Notes: a model not told the origin generated them from the sequence alone. Shown: positions 9,818-19,250, numbered from the stretch's first letter. The stretch is DNA of 64,000 bases from an uncultured Aquitalea sp. (GCF_945957525.1 NZ_CAMFLA010000006.1:1-64000); one strand, 5' to 3'. Translations and numbers: made by a program.

Positions 9818-9845
9818 ATATAGGGTCAGCCCGGCAGACTGCAAG
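9818..9845 (-). promoter_or_regulatory. candidate sigma-32 (RpoH) promoter for clpB
   Basis: On the minus strand, CTTGCAG, a 13-nt spacer, then CCCTATAT. This compares well with the heat-shock consensus CTTGAAA-N13-17-CCCCATNT. It lies about 110 nt upstream of the clpB start codon, and clpB is a standard RpoH target. Confidence 0.6.
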
Positions 9846-9878
9846 CGGGACTGATAAATATTTTTGCCAAACTTTATC

Positions 9879-9897
9879 GATATCAATAATTGATATC
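9879..9897. promoter_or_regulatory. 19-bp AT-rich palindrome upstream of clpB
   Basis: GATATCAAT-A-ATTGATATC is a perfect inverted repeat with a one-base centre, in an AT-rich stretch unusual for this genome. It lies just upstream of the candidate clpB promoter and far from the MCP promoter. It is a likely operator, but the regulator is unknown. It is not the CIRCE element of HrcA. Confidence 0.45.
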
Positions 9898-9933
9898 AAT
9901 TCACTATCAGACGCCGATATTATTCCGGCCATG

Positions 9934-9963
9934 AAAAAGGCGAGGCTCTCGCCTCGCCTTTTT
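9934..9963 (-). terminator. terminator downstream of the Cache-type chemoreceptor gene
   Basis: A 13-bp stem AAAAAGGCGAGGC / GCCTCGCCTTTTT with a TCTC loop. It could act in both directions. Confidence 0.88.
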
Positions 9964-9979
9964 CATGGCCCGCTCAAAC

Positions 9980-12010
9980 TCAAGTACGGAAGGCCCGCAC
10001 TTCTTCCTTGAGCGAATCCGCCAGCCCGGCCATGTGACCCGCCGTCTGCGCCGACAGCTCGGCCGCCTCATTGCTGGTTTCGGCCATGCGCGCCACCGCG
10101 TCCACCCGCTCCGCCATCTGCTGCACGATGTTGCGCTGATGGGAAAGCTCGCGATTGATGCGCTCCACTACTTCCATGGTGCGCATCGAGTCCTGCACGA
10201 TCGAGCCGATGGCCTGCCGTGCGCTGCTGGTATTGGCCGCTCCGTCCGACGCCTGCACCACCGACTCGCGCATGGCCTTCACCGCATCGCCCGTAGCGCT
10301 CTGGATGGTACGGATCATGTCGCCGATCTCTTGCGTGGAAACGCTGGTGCGCTCGGCCAACTTGCGCACTTCGTCAGCCACCACCGCGAAACCCCTGCCC
10401 ATTTCGCCAGCGCGAGCCGCTTCAATGGCGGCGTTGAGCGCCAGCAGATTGGTCTGGTCGGCGATGTCGTGGATCACTTTGACGATGTCGGTAATCTGCT
10501 GGGCGCTGCTCTCGAGTGTTTTCAAGCTGTCCGCCGCACGACCAAGGGTGGCGGAAATCAGGCTGACGCCATCCACCGCCGCTACCAAGCTCTCGCTGCC
10601 CTGCTGGGCGGCTTCGCTGGAGGTGCGCGCCGCATCGCTGGCTTCGCCGGCCACCTGCTCGATTTGTTGCACACCGGAAATCAGCATGCCGGTCTGCTCG
10701 GACATGGCTTGCGCACTATCGCGCTGGGCCGACGAACTGACCGCCGCCGAATTGGCCTTGTCCGCCAACTCGCGCGCGGCGTGGTCCAACTCCAGCGCAT
10801 GCGAACTGGTGCGGGTCAGGGCCTGCTGGAAGCTCACCAGCAGGCTGTTCATGGCGTCCGCCACCTGTCCGACTTCGTCCTTGCGGTTGATAGACAGCCT
10901 GCGAGTCAGATCCTGGCTGTCGCGAATGGCGCCCACCTCCTGCACCAGTTGCTTCACCGGCCGCGCCACCAGCCGGCGGGTAAACAACCACAACGTCAGT
11001 GCCAGGATTACCAGCAGCAAGCCCGCGCCGCCGGCCAGCCAGGCCATCAACACCTTGTTGTCTTTTTCCAGCTCCACACGGGATTCATTGCTGACGATCA
11101 CCCAGCCCCAGGGCTTGTAGCTGGCGTATGACAACAGATGCTCGCTGCTGACATCATCCACGGTGAGGCGCACGGTCGCCGTCCCCTTGCCTTCGCTCAT
11201 GATGGCGTTGGCGTAGGGTTGGCCGGCGCTGTCCAGATCCTTGGCCACCGGCTTGTTGGAGAGCTTGGGATGCAGTACGTACTGACCGAAGCTTTTCGAT
11301 TGTTTGTCCACATCAATGATGTCGACATGGCCACTCTCGCCGATTTTCACCTTGGAGAGGCGCACCAGCAGGCCGGCCACGCCTTCCGTCGCGCCGACGC
11401 CGACAAAGGTGGCCCCGATCACTTTGTCGGTACTGTCCTTGATCGGGCTGTAGCTGGTGACATAGTCCTTGCCGTACAAATCAACGCGGCCGGTGTAGTT
11501 GTTGCCGTCCATCAGCTGTGCGTAAGCCGGACTTTTGCGATCCAGCTTGGTGCCCATGGCGCGCGAGCCGTCTTCCTTGATCACCGAGGTGGACACGCGG
11601 ACAAAGTCGTCGCCGTCGCGCACGAAAAGGGTGGCCACATTGCCGGTCTTGGCCGAGAAGCGGTCGACAACGTCGTTATTGTTGTTAAGCGGGGTGCTGC
11701 CCAGAATGAGCGCGGGCGTCTGCACGCCGCCCACTTCGATTTTCTGCGCCGGATTTACCACCAGCGCGCCGCCGATTTCTGCGTACAGCACTTTTTCAAA
11801 CTGGCGGGCAGAAATCTTCAGGGATTCATTGAAGGCATCGATCATGTTGATCGACTGTGTCAGAAGCTGGGCCTGCACTTTCTCGGTGCGCTCCTGCATT
11901 ATTTTGCTGGTGAGCAAGGTCAAAGGGGCCAGCAGCCCCACTGCCACCACCACCATCAGCACGATCTGCGACAACACCAGCCTGGATCCGATGCTCATTC
12001 CACGCTTCAT
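9980..12010 (-). CDS. methyl-accepting chemotaxis protein with periplasmic Cache domain
   Basis: Transmembrane chemoreceptor of 676 residues. TM1 is at about 12-34, followed by a large periplasmic region of about 290 residues that looks like a Cache_3-Cache_2 type ligand domain ([10 protein letters not shown] and Y-S-P-I-K-D stretches). TM2 is at about 324-346, then a HAMP domain (to about 400) and a signalling domain. The highly conserved tip [20 protein letters not shown] is complete. No C-terminal CheR-tethering pentapeptide is present. AGGTTGAGAC precedes the ATG. No chemotaxis kinase genes are nearby, so it is an orphan receptor. The ligand is not predictable. Confidence 0.93.
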   Translation of the reverse strand: MKRGMSIGSRLVLSQIVLMVVVAVGLLAPLTLLTSKIMQERTEKVQAQLLTQSINMIDAFNESLKISARQFEKVLYAEIGGALVVNPAQKIEVGGVQTPALILGSTPLNNNNDVVDRFSAKTGNVATLFVRDGDDFVRVSTSVIKEDGSRAMGTKLDRKSPAYAQLMDGNNYTGRVDLYGKDYVTSYSPIKDSTDKVIGATFVGVGATEGVAGLLVRLSKVKIGESGHVDIIDVDKQSKSFGQYVLHPKLSNKPVAKDLDSAGQPYANAIMSEGKGTATVRLTVDDVSSEHLLSYASYKPWGWVIVSNESRVELEKDNKVLMAWLAGGAGLLLVILALTLWLFTRRLVARPVKQLVQEVGAIRDSQDLTRRLSINRKDEVGQVADAMNSLLVSFQQALTRTSSHALELDHAARELADKANSAAVSSSAQRDSAQAMSEQTGMLISGVQQIEQVAGEASDAARTSSEAAQQGSESLVAAVDGVSLISATLGRAADSLKTLESSAQQITDIVKVIHDIADQTNLLALNAAIEAARAGEMGRGFAVVADEVRKLAERTSVSTQEIGDMIRTIQSATGDAVKAMRESVVQASDGAANTSSARQAIGSIVQDSMRTMEVVERINRELSHQRNIVQQMAERVDAVARMAETSNEAAELSAQTAGHMAGLADSLKEEVRAFRT

Positions 12011-12305
12011 GTCTCAACCTCTATTCCCCGCCCGATTGATCTATCAGGCTTCATTATTAGTCTTTCAGCATCTCTTTAAGATACTGCGTTTTTTCTAAAG
12101 ATTCCTGAAAAATGCGGCACAAGCTGCCATGTTGTCAATGCAAACGGCGTATTGGCTTTCAACATGAAAGCCGCGTCGCGAGCTTGCCACAACTGGCTCC
12201 CCGACCGCTCTTTCCACAGCATAGACCCCCACTGGACGCATTGCGGCCAGCCTTGCCGGGATACGCAAGAAAACGCGACAGGGTTGCTCAGGCGACTCAC
12301 TCAAG
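12011..12305. other. gap between the chemoreceptor gene and selD
   Basis: Holds the upstream region of the minus-strand chemoreceptor gene, with an AT-rich stretch at about 12035-12115. Short open frames here have no recognisable homologue or good ribosome binding site. I see no gene. Confidence 0.55.
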
Positions 12306-12332
12306 AAAAAGGGGAAGGCATTTGCCTCCCCC
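12306..12332 (-). terminator. selD terminator
   Basis: On the minus strand, a GGGGAGGC / GCCTTCCCC stem-loop followed by TTTTTC, 25 nt past the selD stop. Confidence 0.8.
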
Positions 12333-12356
12333 TGTCGTCTGCTCGCCGCAGCGCCG

Positions 12357-13394
12357 TCAACCCACGCTGATGCCGGGCTCGCCCGTCTCCAATCCGCCCA
12401 CAATGGCGGCATAATCAAAACCCTCAGCATGGAACGCCGCCAGTACGGCTTGCGCGTGCTCGGCCGCCACCGACACCAGCAAGCCCCCGCTGGTTTGCGG
12501 GTCCGCCAGCAGGCGGCGCTGCCACTCGGGCACGCCTTCGGCAAACGTCACGGCGTGGCCAAAGCTGGCCTGATTGCGCTCGATAGCGCCCGGGCCATAG
12601 CCCTGCTCGGCATAAGGCCGCGCCTCGGCAATCACCGGCACCTTGTCGATATCGATGCGCGCGGCCAGCTTGGCGCCCTTGCTGATCTCCAGCAGATGGC
12701 CGAGCAGGCCGAAACCGGTGACATCCGTCAGCGCGTGCACGCCAGGCAAGTCGGCCAGCCTCGCGCCCACGGTGTTGAGCTTGGTGGTGGACGCAATCAG
12801 GGCCTGATAGCCCGCGTCGTCCAGCACGCCCTTTTTCATGGCCTGCGCCAGAATGCCCACGCCCAGCCCTTTGCCCAGCACCAGCACGTCGCCGGCTTGC
12901 GCATCGCAGTTGCGCTTTAGCTTGTCCGGATGCACCACGCCCAGGCCCACCAAACCGTAAATGGGCTCCGGCGAATCGATGGAGTGACCGCCGGCGATGG
13001 GAATGCCCGCCGCGTGGCACACCGATTCGCCGCCTTGCAGGATGTCGCGGATGGTTTCCACCGGCAGTACGTTCACCGGCATGCCGACAATGGCCAGCGC
13101 CATGATGGGCGTGCCGCCCATGGCGTAGATGTCCGATAGCGCATTGGTGGCGGCGATGCGGCCAAAATCGAAGGCATCGTCGACGATGGGCATGAAGAAA
13201 TCAGTGGTCGCGACAATAGCCTGCTGATCATTGAGCTTGTACACCGCGGCGTCGTCGCTGGTTTCAGCGCCCACCATCAAGTGCGGGAACACCATTTTTT
13301 CGCGCGCCGTGGACAAGATGGATTCCAGCACGGCCGGCGCGATCTTGCAGCCGCAACCGCCGCCGTGGGAAAGCTGAGTGAGTTTGATTGACAA
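12357..13394 (-). CDS. selD: selenide, water dikinase SelD (selenophosphate synthetase)
   Basis: Makes selenophosphate, the selenium donor for selenouridine tRNA and selenocysteine. I chose the TTG start at 13394. GAGGG stands 7 nt upstream, and the protein then opens S-I-K-L-T-Q-L-S-H-G-G-G-C-G-C-K. This gives 345 residues (E. coli has 347). An ATG-initiated reading would add 66 residues derived from the intergenic repeat and spacer. The active-site cysteine is a normal Cys (G-C-G-C-K), not selenocysteine. The ATP-binding glycine-rich segments (G-G-T-P, A-G-G-H-S-I) are present. It is divergent from selU and mnmC, which use its product. Confidence 0.93.
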   Translation of the reverse strand: MSIKLTQLSHGGGCGCKIAPAVLESILSTAREKMVFPHLMVGAETSDDAAVYKLNDQQAIVATTDFFMPIVDDAFDFGRIAATNALSDIYAMGGTPIMALAIVGMPVNVLPVETIRDILQGGESVCHAAGIPIAGGHSIDSPEPIYGLVGLGVVHPDKLKRNCDAQAGDVLVLGKGLGVGILAQAMKKGVLDDAGYQALIASTTKLNTVGARLADLPGVHALTDVTGFGLLGHLLEISKGAKLAARIDIDKVPVIAEARPYAEQGYGPGAIERNQASFGHAVTFAEGVPEWQRRLLADPQTSGGLLVSVAAEHAQAVLAAFHAEGFDYAAIVGGLETGEPGISVG

Positions 13395-13518
13395 TTGAAA
13401 ACCCTCAGGCTGAATGAGATGTCGTGGCGAGGCCGCAGCCTCGCCCATGTGTGCCACACATGGTACACCGGCATGCGATGTACGGTCAGCCGTCGGGCGC
13501 GCCCCAGCCTGGGCTAGA

Positions 13519-13612
13519 AGCGGCCAACAAAAACCAATATCGCGGCTGAGGCAGGCAATACTTGAGTACGGCAAGGCGCCGCAACGCAGCATCAGGGGTT
13601 TGTCCGCCGCTC
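13519..13612 (+). repeat. dispersed MITE-like element, copy B
   Basis: About 94 bp between selD and selU. It opens AGCGGCCAACAAAAACC and closes GGTTTGTCCGCCGCT, which are imperfect inverted repeats of each other. The core CAATACTTGAGTACGGCAAG and CGCAACGCAGCATCAGGGG is shared with copies A and C. Its reading frame gives selU a false upstream extension that parallels the one at the patatin gene. Confidence 0.75.
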
Positions 13613-13720
13613 AAAGCTCAGCCGCGCCAAACCGCGTCTTCATGCTTGGCAGGCAATGGGGCTACAATACACGGCTTGGCGGAAAGACCCCTTTCCGCAG
13701 CCATCCGTCAGCCCGCCACC

Positions 13721-14767
13721 ATGTTTTTCAAGCTTGCCCAAGTTGCCCAGATCAGCGAATTCGATGACATCATCGACGTGCGCTCACCCACCGAGTTTGC
13801 CGAAGACCACATCCCCGGCGCCGTCAATTGCCCGGTACTGGATGATGAAGAGCGCATCCGCGTCGGCACGCTCTACAAGCAGGTGTCGCCGTTTGAAGCG
13901 CGCAAACTGGGCGCGGCATTGGTAGCCCGGAACATCGCCCATCATCTGGACAGCACTTTCCACGACCGGTCCAAGTCCTGGAAGCCGCTGATCTATTGCT
14001 GGCGCGGCGGCCAACGCTCCGGCTCGATGGCGCTGATCTTCGGCCAGATAGGCTGGAGTACGGCACAGCTGGAAGGCGGCTACAAAAACTACCGCCGGCA
14101 GGTGCTGGAGGATTTGGACACCCTGCCGCACACCTTGCGTCTGAAAGTGCTGTGCGGCCCCACCGGTTCAGGCAAAAGCCGCCTGCTGCACGCCCTGGCC
14201 CGCAACGGCCATCAGGTGTTGGACCTGGAAGGCATGGCTGCGCATCGCGGTTCGGTGCTGGGCCGCCTGCCCGATCAGCCACAGCCCAGCCAGAAATGGT
14301 TCGACACCCAGCTACGCCAGGCCATCACGGCGCTGGACCCCGCAAGGCCGGTGTATATCGAATCCGAAAGCAAGAAGATAGGCATGATCGCGCTGCCGGA
14401 CAGCCTGTTTGCCCGCATGCACGAGAGCGAGTGTCTGTTGGTGGACGTGCCGCTGGCGGAGCGGGTGCGCTTTCTGCTGGAGGACTACGATTTTTACCTG
14501 CGCGACGGCGACATGCTGCAGCAACAGCTAGGCTTTCTGCGCAACGTCCACTCACGGGAACAACTGGAAGCCTGGTTCGGCATGATTCGCGCCGGCCGCC
14601 ACGCGCAATTGGTGGAAGAGTTGCTGGTGCGCCACTACGACCCGCTCTATCACCGCTCCATGACCCGGCACTACACCCACCTGCAACATTCCCAGCAGCT
14701 GGCGCTGCCCGGCCTCGCACCGTCCCTGCTGGACAGCGTGGCCGCCAGTCTGCCGCTTGATTCTTGA
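13721..14767 (+). CDS. selU: tRNA 2-selenouridine synthase SelU (MnmH)
   Basis: Replaces sulfur by selenium at the 2-thiouridine wobble base of tRNA-Lys, -Glu and -Gln, using selenophosphate and going through a geranylated intermediate. It has 348 residues. An N-terminal rhodanese domain carries the active Cys in C-W-R-G-G-Q-R-S. A P-loop domain follows with G-P-T-G-S-G-K-S. The ATG at 13721 is preferred because the conserved sequence begins there (F-F-K-L-A-Q); upstream codons belong to repeat B and the leader. It overlaps a possible upstream TTG of mnmC and is almost certainly cotranscribed with it. Confidence 0.95.
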   Translation: MFFKLAQVAQISEFDDIIDVRSPTEFAEDHIPGAVNCPVLDDEERIRVGTLYKQVSPFEARKLGAALVARNIAHHLDSTFHDRSKSWKPLIYCWRGGQRSGSMALIFGQIGWSTAQLEGGYKNYRRQVLEDLDTLPHTLRLKVLCGPTGSGKSRLLHALARNGHQVLDLEGMAAHRGSVLGRLPDQPQPSQKWFDTQLRQAITALDPARPVYIESESKKIGMIALPDSLFARMHESECLLVDVPLAERVRFLLEDYDFYLRDGDMLQQQLGFLRNVHSREQLEAWFGMIRAGRHAQLVEELLVRHYDPLYHRSMTRHYTHLQHSQQLALPGLAPSLLDSVAASLPLDS

Positions 14768-14781
14768 AGCAAGGCCAGATC

Positions 14782-16770
14782 ATGCAAGACCCCAAACTCA
14801 GCCACGCCCGCCTGGAATGGCAGGACGGGCTGCCCGTTTCCGCCGACTTCGGCGATGTCTATTTTTCGCGCGCCAGCGGGCTGGATGAAACCCGCCATGT
14901 CTTTCTCAAGCACAACCGGCTGGCCGAGCGTTTCGCCGCCCTGCCCGCCCACAGCCACTTCACCATTGCGGAAACCGGCTTCGGCACCGGGCTTAACTTT
15001 CTCTGCGCCTGGCAGTTGTTTCTCGCCGCCGCGCCCGCCAACAGCCGGCTGCACTTTGTCAGCGCGGAAAAGTTTCCGCTGACGCCGGCGGACCTTGCCC
15101 GCGCCCTGGCCCTGTGGCCGGAGTTGGCCGAAGAAGCTGGCGAGCTGCTGAAACAATACGCAGTATTGCCGCCTGGTTGGCATCGCTTCGTCTTTGCCGA
15201 TGGTCGGGTACTGTTAACACTGATGGCAGGCGATGTACTGGACGTCCTGCCGGAACTGGATGCCCGGGTTGACGCCTGGTTTCTGGATGGTTTTGCGCCG
15301 TCCAAAAACCCGGACATGTGGCAGCAAAGCCTGTTTGACCATATGGCCCGCCTGTCCGCGCCCGCGGCCAGCTTCGCCACTTTCACCAGTGCCGGTTTCG
15401 TCCGTCGCGGGCTGAAACAGGCCGGTTTCGCCGTGCGCAAAGTACCGGGCTTCGGACACAAACGCGAGATGAGCTGCGGCGAGTTGGTTACCCCGGCCGG
15501 ACAAGCGTGGCAAGCCCCCTGGTACGCCAGGCCGCCTTCGGCCAACCTGACCGAACGCAGCGCGCTGGTCATCGGCGCCGGCATTGCTGGCGCGGCCAGC
15601 GCCGACAGCCTGGCCCGCCGCGGCTGGCGCGTCACCGTACTGGACAAGGAGCCCGGGCCGGCGCAAGCCGCTTCCGGCAACCCGCAAGGCGTGCTCTACA
15701 CCAAACTGTCGGCGCACATGACGCCGTTGACGCAGCTGGTGCTGGCGGGCTATGCCTACTCCTTGCGACTGCTGCGGGCGCGCCTGCCCAAACAGGAAGA
15801 CCACTGGGACGATTGCGGCGTGCTGCAACTGGCCTGGAACGAAGGCGAGGCCAAGCGGCAAGCGAAGCTGGCCGCCGCCGGCCTGCCGGCCGAGATGCTG
15901 CGCCCGGTGAGCGCAGGCGAAGCCAGTGATTTGGCCGGGCTGCCGCTCACCAGCGGCGGCTTGTTCTTCCCGCAAGGCGGTTGGTTACACCCGCCGGCGC
16001 TGGTGCGATGCCTGCTGGATCACCCGGCCATCCGCCAACTCTACAACCGCGAAGCTGTCAGCCTGCGCTATGACGAGCGCCATCAGCGCTGGCAGGCACT
16101 GACTAGCGACGGCTCACTGTTGGCCGAAGCTTCGACGCTGATTCTGGCCGGCGCGGCCGACATCGCCCGCATGCCGCAAGCGGCGCACCTGCCGCTCAAG
16201 CGCATTCGCGGTCAGGTCAGCACCCTGCCCGCCACCACGGATAGCGCCGCGCTGCGCACCGTGCTGTGCGGCGAGGGCTATGTTTCGCCAGCGCGCCATG
16301 GCAGCCACTGCTTTGGCGCCACCTTCAAGTTCGACAGCGAGCATCTGGACCCCACGCTGGCGGAGCACGAAGAGAACCTCGCCATGCTGGAAGCGCTGGT
16401 GCCGGCCTTTCGGCAAACCCTGGGTGAAGCGCTAGCAGAGAAGGCCGGCGGGCGCGCGGCCTACCGCTGCACCAGCCCCGACTATCTGCCGCTGATCGGC
16501 CCGCTGGCAGAGCGCGACGGCTTTGTCGCCGCCTATGCCGAACTGGCGCGCGACGCCAGCTTGCGGCCCGAAGCCGCCAGCCCCTGGTTGCCGCACTGCT
16601 ATGTGAACGTGGCCCACGGTTCGCGCGGCATGATTACCGCCCCGCTGGCCGGGGAGATCATCGCCGCGCTATTGGAAAACGAGCCCGCCCCGCTGCCGCG
16701 TTCGCTGATGCACGCCGCTCATCCCAGCCGTTTTTTGTTGCGCGATCTGATGCGCCGCAAGCTGGGCTGA
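14782..16770 (+). CDS. mnmC: bifunctional tRNA modification enzyme MnmC
   Basis: Finishes the mnm5 group on wobble U34. The C-terminal FAD domain removes the carboxymethyl group from cmnm5U, and the N-terminal SAM domain methylates nm5U. It has 662 residues. The SAM motif E-T-G-F-G-T-G-L-N-F lies near residue 60, and the D-G-F-A-P-S-K-N-P block near 170. The dinucleotide motif V-I-G-A-G-I-A-G-A lies near 260. Both halves look intact. AAGG precedes the ATG at 14782; a TTG at 14764 is possible but less likely. It lies 14 nt after selU, and the two act on the same base of the same tRNAs. Confidence 0.95.
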   Translation: MQDPKLSHARLEWQDGLPVSADFGDVYFSRASGLDETRHVFLKHNRLAERFAALPAHSHFTIAETGFGTGLNFLCAWQLFLAAAPANSRLHFVSAEKFPLTPADLARALALWPELAEEAGELLKQYAVLPPGWHRFVFADGRVLLTLMAGDVLDVLPELDARVDAWFLDGFAPSKNPDMWQQSLFDHMARLSAPAASFATFTSAGFVRRGLKQAGFAVRKVPGFGHKREMSCGELVTPAGQAWQAPWYARPPSANLTERSALVIGAGIAGAASADSLARRGWRVTVLDKEPGPAQAASGNPQGVLYTKLSAHMTPLTQLVLAGYAYSLRLLRARLPKQEDHWDDCGVLQLAWNEGEAKRQAKLAAAGLPAEMLRPVSAGEASDLAGLPLTSGGLFFPQGGWLHPPALVRCLLDHPAIRQLYNREAVSLRYDERHQRWQALTSDGSLLAEASTLILAGAADIARMPQAAHLPLKRIRGQVSTLPATTDSAALRTVLCGEGYVSPARHGSHCFGATFKFDSEHLDPTLAEHEENLAMLEALVPAFRQTLGEALAEKAGGRAAYRCTSPDYLPLIGPLAERDGFVAAYAELARDASLRPEAASPWLPHCYVNVAHGSRGMITAPLAGEIIAALLENEPAPLPRSLMHAAHPSRFLLRDLMRRKLG

Positions 16771-16775
16771 ACGGT

Positions 16776-17207
16776 TCAGGCCGGCTGCCCGGCCGCCGCG
16801 CTTTCGATGGCGGCGCGGATGTCGTCCGGAATGGCTACTGACTGACCGGCCTGGTAATCCACCCACACCAGCGTCACATCGGCGCTGGCGTACACCGTGG
16901 CCGAGTCGCCCTGCTTATAGAAATGGTGGCGCAACTTCAGGCTGCTGCGCCCCAGTTTCTCCAGTTCGATAGTGATTTCCACCGTGGCCGGGTAGGTCAG
17001 CTCGCGCCGGAAGGTGCAACTGGTGCTGGCCAGTACCGGGCCGATAGCGTCGGGGTTGATGCCATGCCCCATGCTTTCCAGCCAGTTGATGCGAATCTGC
17101 TCCAGATAGCGGAAATAATAGGTGTTGTTCAGATGGCCAACGGCATCCATATCGCCCCAACGCATGGCGATGGTCTGGCGATCAATCACCGGGTAGGTTT
17201 TATCCAC
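16776..17207 (-). CDS. YbgC/4HBT-family acyl-CoA thioesterase
   Basis: Hot-dog fold thioesterase of 143 residues. The GTG start at 17207 is chosen because AAGGAG lies 7 nt upstream and the resulting length is normal for the family. The catalytic loop is R-W-G-D-M-D-A-V-G-H-L-N-N-T-Y-Y-F-R-Y, with the conserved Asp and His-x-N-N. It probably hydrolyses short or medium acyl-CoA; the exact substrate is open. It converges on mnmC with only 5 nt between the stops and is divergent from the GntR regulator. Confidence 0.88.
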   Translation of the reverse strand: MDKTYPVIDRQTIAMRWGDMDAVGHLNNTYYFRYLEQIRINWLESMGHGINPDAIGPVLASTSCTFRRELTYPATVEITIELEKLGRSSLKLRHHFYKQGDSATVYASADVTLVWVDYQAGQSVAIPDDIRAAIESAAAGQPA

Positions 17208-17359
17208 GACAGCACTCCTTACCTTAACGTCATTGTGTGCTGCATCATAACCTGTCCCGCCCCCCGCCTGCCAAACGCCGCGCAAGCAGCCCACGACAAC
17301 GCCGGACATGCGCCGCACAGCGCCGCTGTGATACTGTACGGCGGACAGGAGACCCATCC

Positions 17360-18082
17360 ATGAGCAAAAAGACACAAGAAGCTCCGCAACAAACCCTCAC
17401 CGGCATCGCCACCGACGCACTGCGCCAGCGCATCCTTTCCGGCGAATGGCAGGACGGCAAACAGCTGCGCCAGGAGGCTTTGTCGCGCGAGCTGGGCGTC
17501 AGCCGCGTCCCCATCCGCGAGGCCCTGCGCCAACTGGAAGCCGAAGGTTTGGTGCGCATCATCGAGCGGCGCGGCGCCGTGGTGAACCAGCTGTCGCTGC
17601 CGGAAATCGTCGAACTCTTGCGCGTACGCGTGCTGCTGGAATGCGACATCCTGCTGGAAGCCATTCCGCGTCAAACCAGCGCCGATCTGGCCGAGGCCGA
17701 AGGCCTGCTGGCGCGCTTCGAACAAGCACTGCTGAATCAGGACGTGGCCGAGTGGGGCCTGCTCAACGCCAGCTTCCATCTGGCCTTGTACCGCGCGGCG
17801 GGCCGCCCGCAAACGCTGGCGCTGATCGAGCAACTGCACAACCGCACCGACCGCTACACCCGCATGCAAATCCTGCTCACCGGCTTCAACGATCGCGCCC
17901 ACCGCGAACACACCGAGTTGCTGGCGCTATGCAAGAAAAAGGACGCCATCAGCGCGGCCGCTTTTCTCAAGCAGCACATCATGAACGCAGAAGAAGCGCT
18001 AGAAGCCTACTACCGCGCGCGACAGGCTGATCCGCGCAGCCCGCGCCAACGAAAGACCCGCAGCCCACGCGCCGCGGATTGA
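17360..18082 (+). CDS. GntR-family (FadR/FCD subfamily) transcriptional regulator
   Basis: A 240-residue repressor-type protein. The winged helix is at about residues 14-80, with L-R-Q-E-A-L-S-R-E-L-G-V-S-R-V-P-I-R-E-A-L as the recognition helix region. An all-helical FCD ligand domain (about 85-220) carries the metal-binding His/Asp pattern (F-H-L-A-L-Y, H-R-E-H). The C-terminus is a basic tail rich in Arg and Pro. AGGAG precedes the ATG at 17360. It faces the thioesterase gene, which may be its target. The ligand is not predictable. Confidence 0.9.
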   Translation: MSKKTQEAPQQTLTGIATDALRQRILSGEWQDGKQLRQEALSRELGVSRVPIREALRQLEAEGLVRIIERRGAVVNQLSLPEIVELLRVRVLLECDILLEAIPRQTSADLAEAEGLLARFEQALLNQDVAEWGLLNASFHLALYRAAGRPQTLALIEQLHNRTDRYTRMQILLTGFNDRAHREHTELLALCKKKDAISAAAFLKQHIMNAEEALEAYYRARQADPRSPRQRKTRSPRAAD

Positions 18083-18100
18083 TATCTGAAACGCCCAAAC

Positions 18101-18128
18101 AAAAAGGGAGCCTCCCGGCTCCCTTTTT
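18101..18128. terminator. bidirectional terminator between gntR-type gene and tauE-type gene
   Basis: Stem AAAAAGGGAGCC / GGCTCCCTTTTT with a TCCC loop. It serves the converging genes on both sides. Confidence 0.9.
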
Positions 18129-18180
18129 CATCGTGGGCGCATCAAGCAGGCCACGCTTCGGCCAAGCTCGCACCCTGCAA

Positions 18181-18954
18181 TCAAAACACCAGCTTTGCGC
18201 CTACCACTGCCAGCATGACCGCCAGCGCCGGACGCAGCCAGGCTTCGGCCAGACGGCGCGTCAGCTTGCTGCCAAGCCAGATGCCCGGCAAGGAACCCAC
18301 CAGCAAGTTGATCAGCAACATGTAATCCAGATTGCCCAGACTGGCGTGTCCCAGACCCGCCACCAGCGTCAGCGGCACGGCGTGGGCGATTTCGGTGCCC
18401 ACCAAGCGGGTGGTAGGCAAGGCGGGATACAGCAGGAACAGTGCCAGCGTACCCAACGCGCCGGCGCCGATGGAACTCAGGGTAACCAGCACGCCCAGCG
18501 ACACGCCGATAAGGATGGTGGGCAAGATGTGTGGTTGCGGGTTGGGATCGAGATTGCCCACACGACGGCCAATCACCTTCATCAGCCAGGGTTTCAGCAA
18601 AATGGACAACGCGGTCAGCAGCAGGGCAATGCCCAACACCAGCTTGAAAATGGCATTCAGCACATTGCCGGACAGATGCAGCTGCGATAGCACATACAAC
18701 GTGACAAGGGAGGCCGGCACGCTGCCTGCCGCCAGCCAGCCGGTGAGCTTCCAGTCCACATGCTTCTGGCGATGATGAACAAAAACGCCGCCGGCCTTGG
18801 TCAGCGCCGCGTAGAGGAGGTCCGTGCCGACGGCCGTGGCGGGATTGATGCCGAACCATAGCAGGATGGGCGTCATCAGCGAGCCGCCGCCCACGCCGGT
18901 CAGCCCCACGATGAAACCCACTACCAGTCCGGCTACCGCGTAACCCAGCTCCAT
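18181..18954 (-). CDS. TauE/SafE-family sulfite/sulfonate exporter-like permease
   Basis: A 257-residue inner-membrane protein with about eight hydrophobic helices. It carries the paired family motifs G-V-G-G-G-S-L-M-T-P near the N-terminus and G-A-G-A-L-G-T-L near residue 150. The P-A-T-A-V-G-T-D segment is also typical. Members export sulfite, sulfoacetate or related organic anions, but many have unknown substrates. It stands alone, with no sulfur-oxidation or taurine gene beside it. A near-copy of the dispersed motif (TTCGGCCAAG, 18157) lies just past its stop. Confidence 0.85.
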   Translation of the reverse strand: MELGYAVAGLVVGFIVGLTGVGGGSLMTPILLWFGINPATAVGTDLLYAALTKAGGVFVHHRQKHVDWKLTGWLAAGSVPASLVTLYVLSQLHLSGNVLNAIFKLVLGIALLLTALSILLKPWLMKVIGRRVGNLDPNPQPHILPTILIGVSLGVLVTLSSIGAGALGTLALFLLYPALPTTRLVGTEIAHAVPLTLVAGLGHASLGNLDYMLLINLLVGSLPGIWLGSKLTRRLAEAWLRPALAVMLAVVGAKLVF

Positions 18955-19250
18955 GATTGCTCCCGCACTTGAATATGGCAGCTATGCTACTGCAGTTGGC
19001 ATATAACAAATTAGACTGTTTAATTACAACTTTATATCTTTCAGAATTAAAACAGAGCCCGAACCCGATTCCATTCCGCACCGCGTCAAGACATCTGCTA
19101 AAAACAAGTTATGGGGCACACTGTCGCGGCAAACACACAACATTTTGCGAATGCGCGCGCCGCAAAGGCTTTACAAACGCCTGAAATACAGTCAAGTTTT
19201 AATAGGTGGCACCCCAACACGCACATGTGCAACTTCAGGAGGCAGCAAGG

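Noticed and set aside
10348-10360. CTCGGCCAAC in the first chemoreceptor gene as a copy of the dispersed motif
   Set aside because: It differs at the first base and encodes the conserved K-L-A-E-R of all chemoreceptors, so I did not count it.
12112-12305. Short open frames in the gap after the chemoreceptor gene
   Set aside because: They lack ribosome binding sites and homologue-like features and overlap the selD terminator or the MCP promoter side.
13562-13720. N-terminal extension of SelU
   Set aside because: It is encoded by repeat copy B and leader DNA. Its residues mirror the false extension at the patatin gene because both come from the same repeat.
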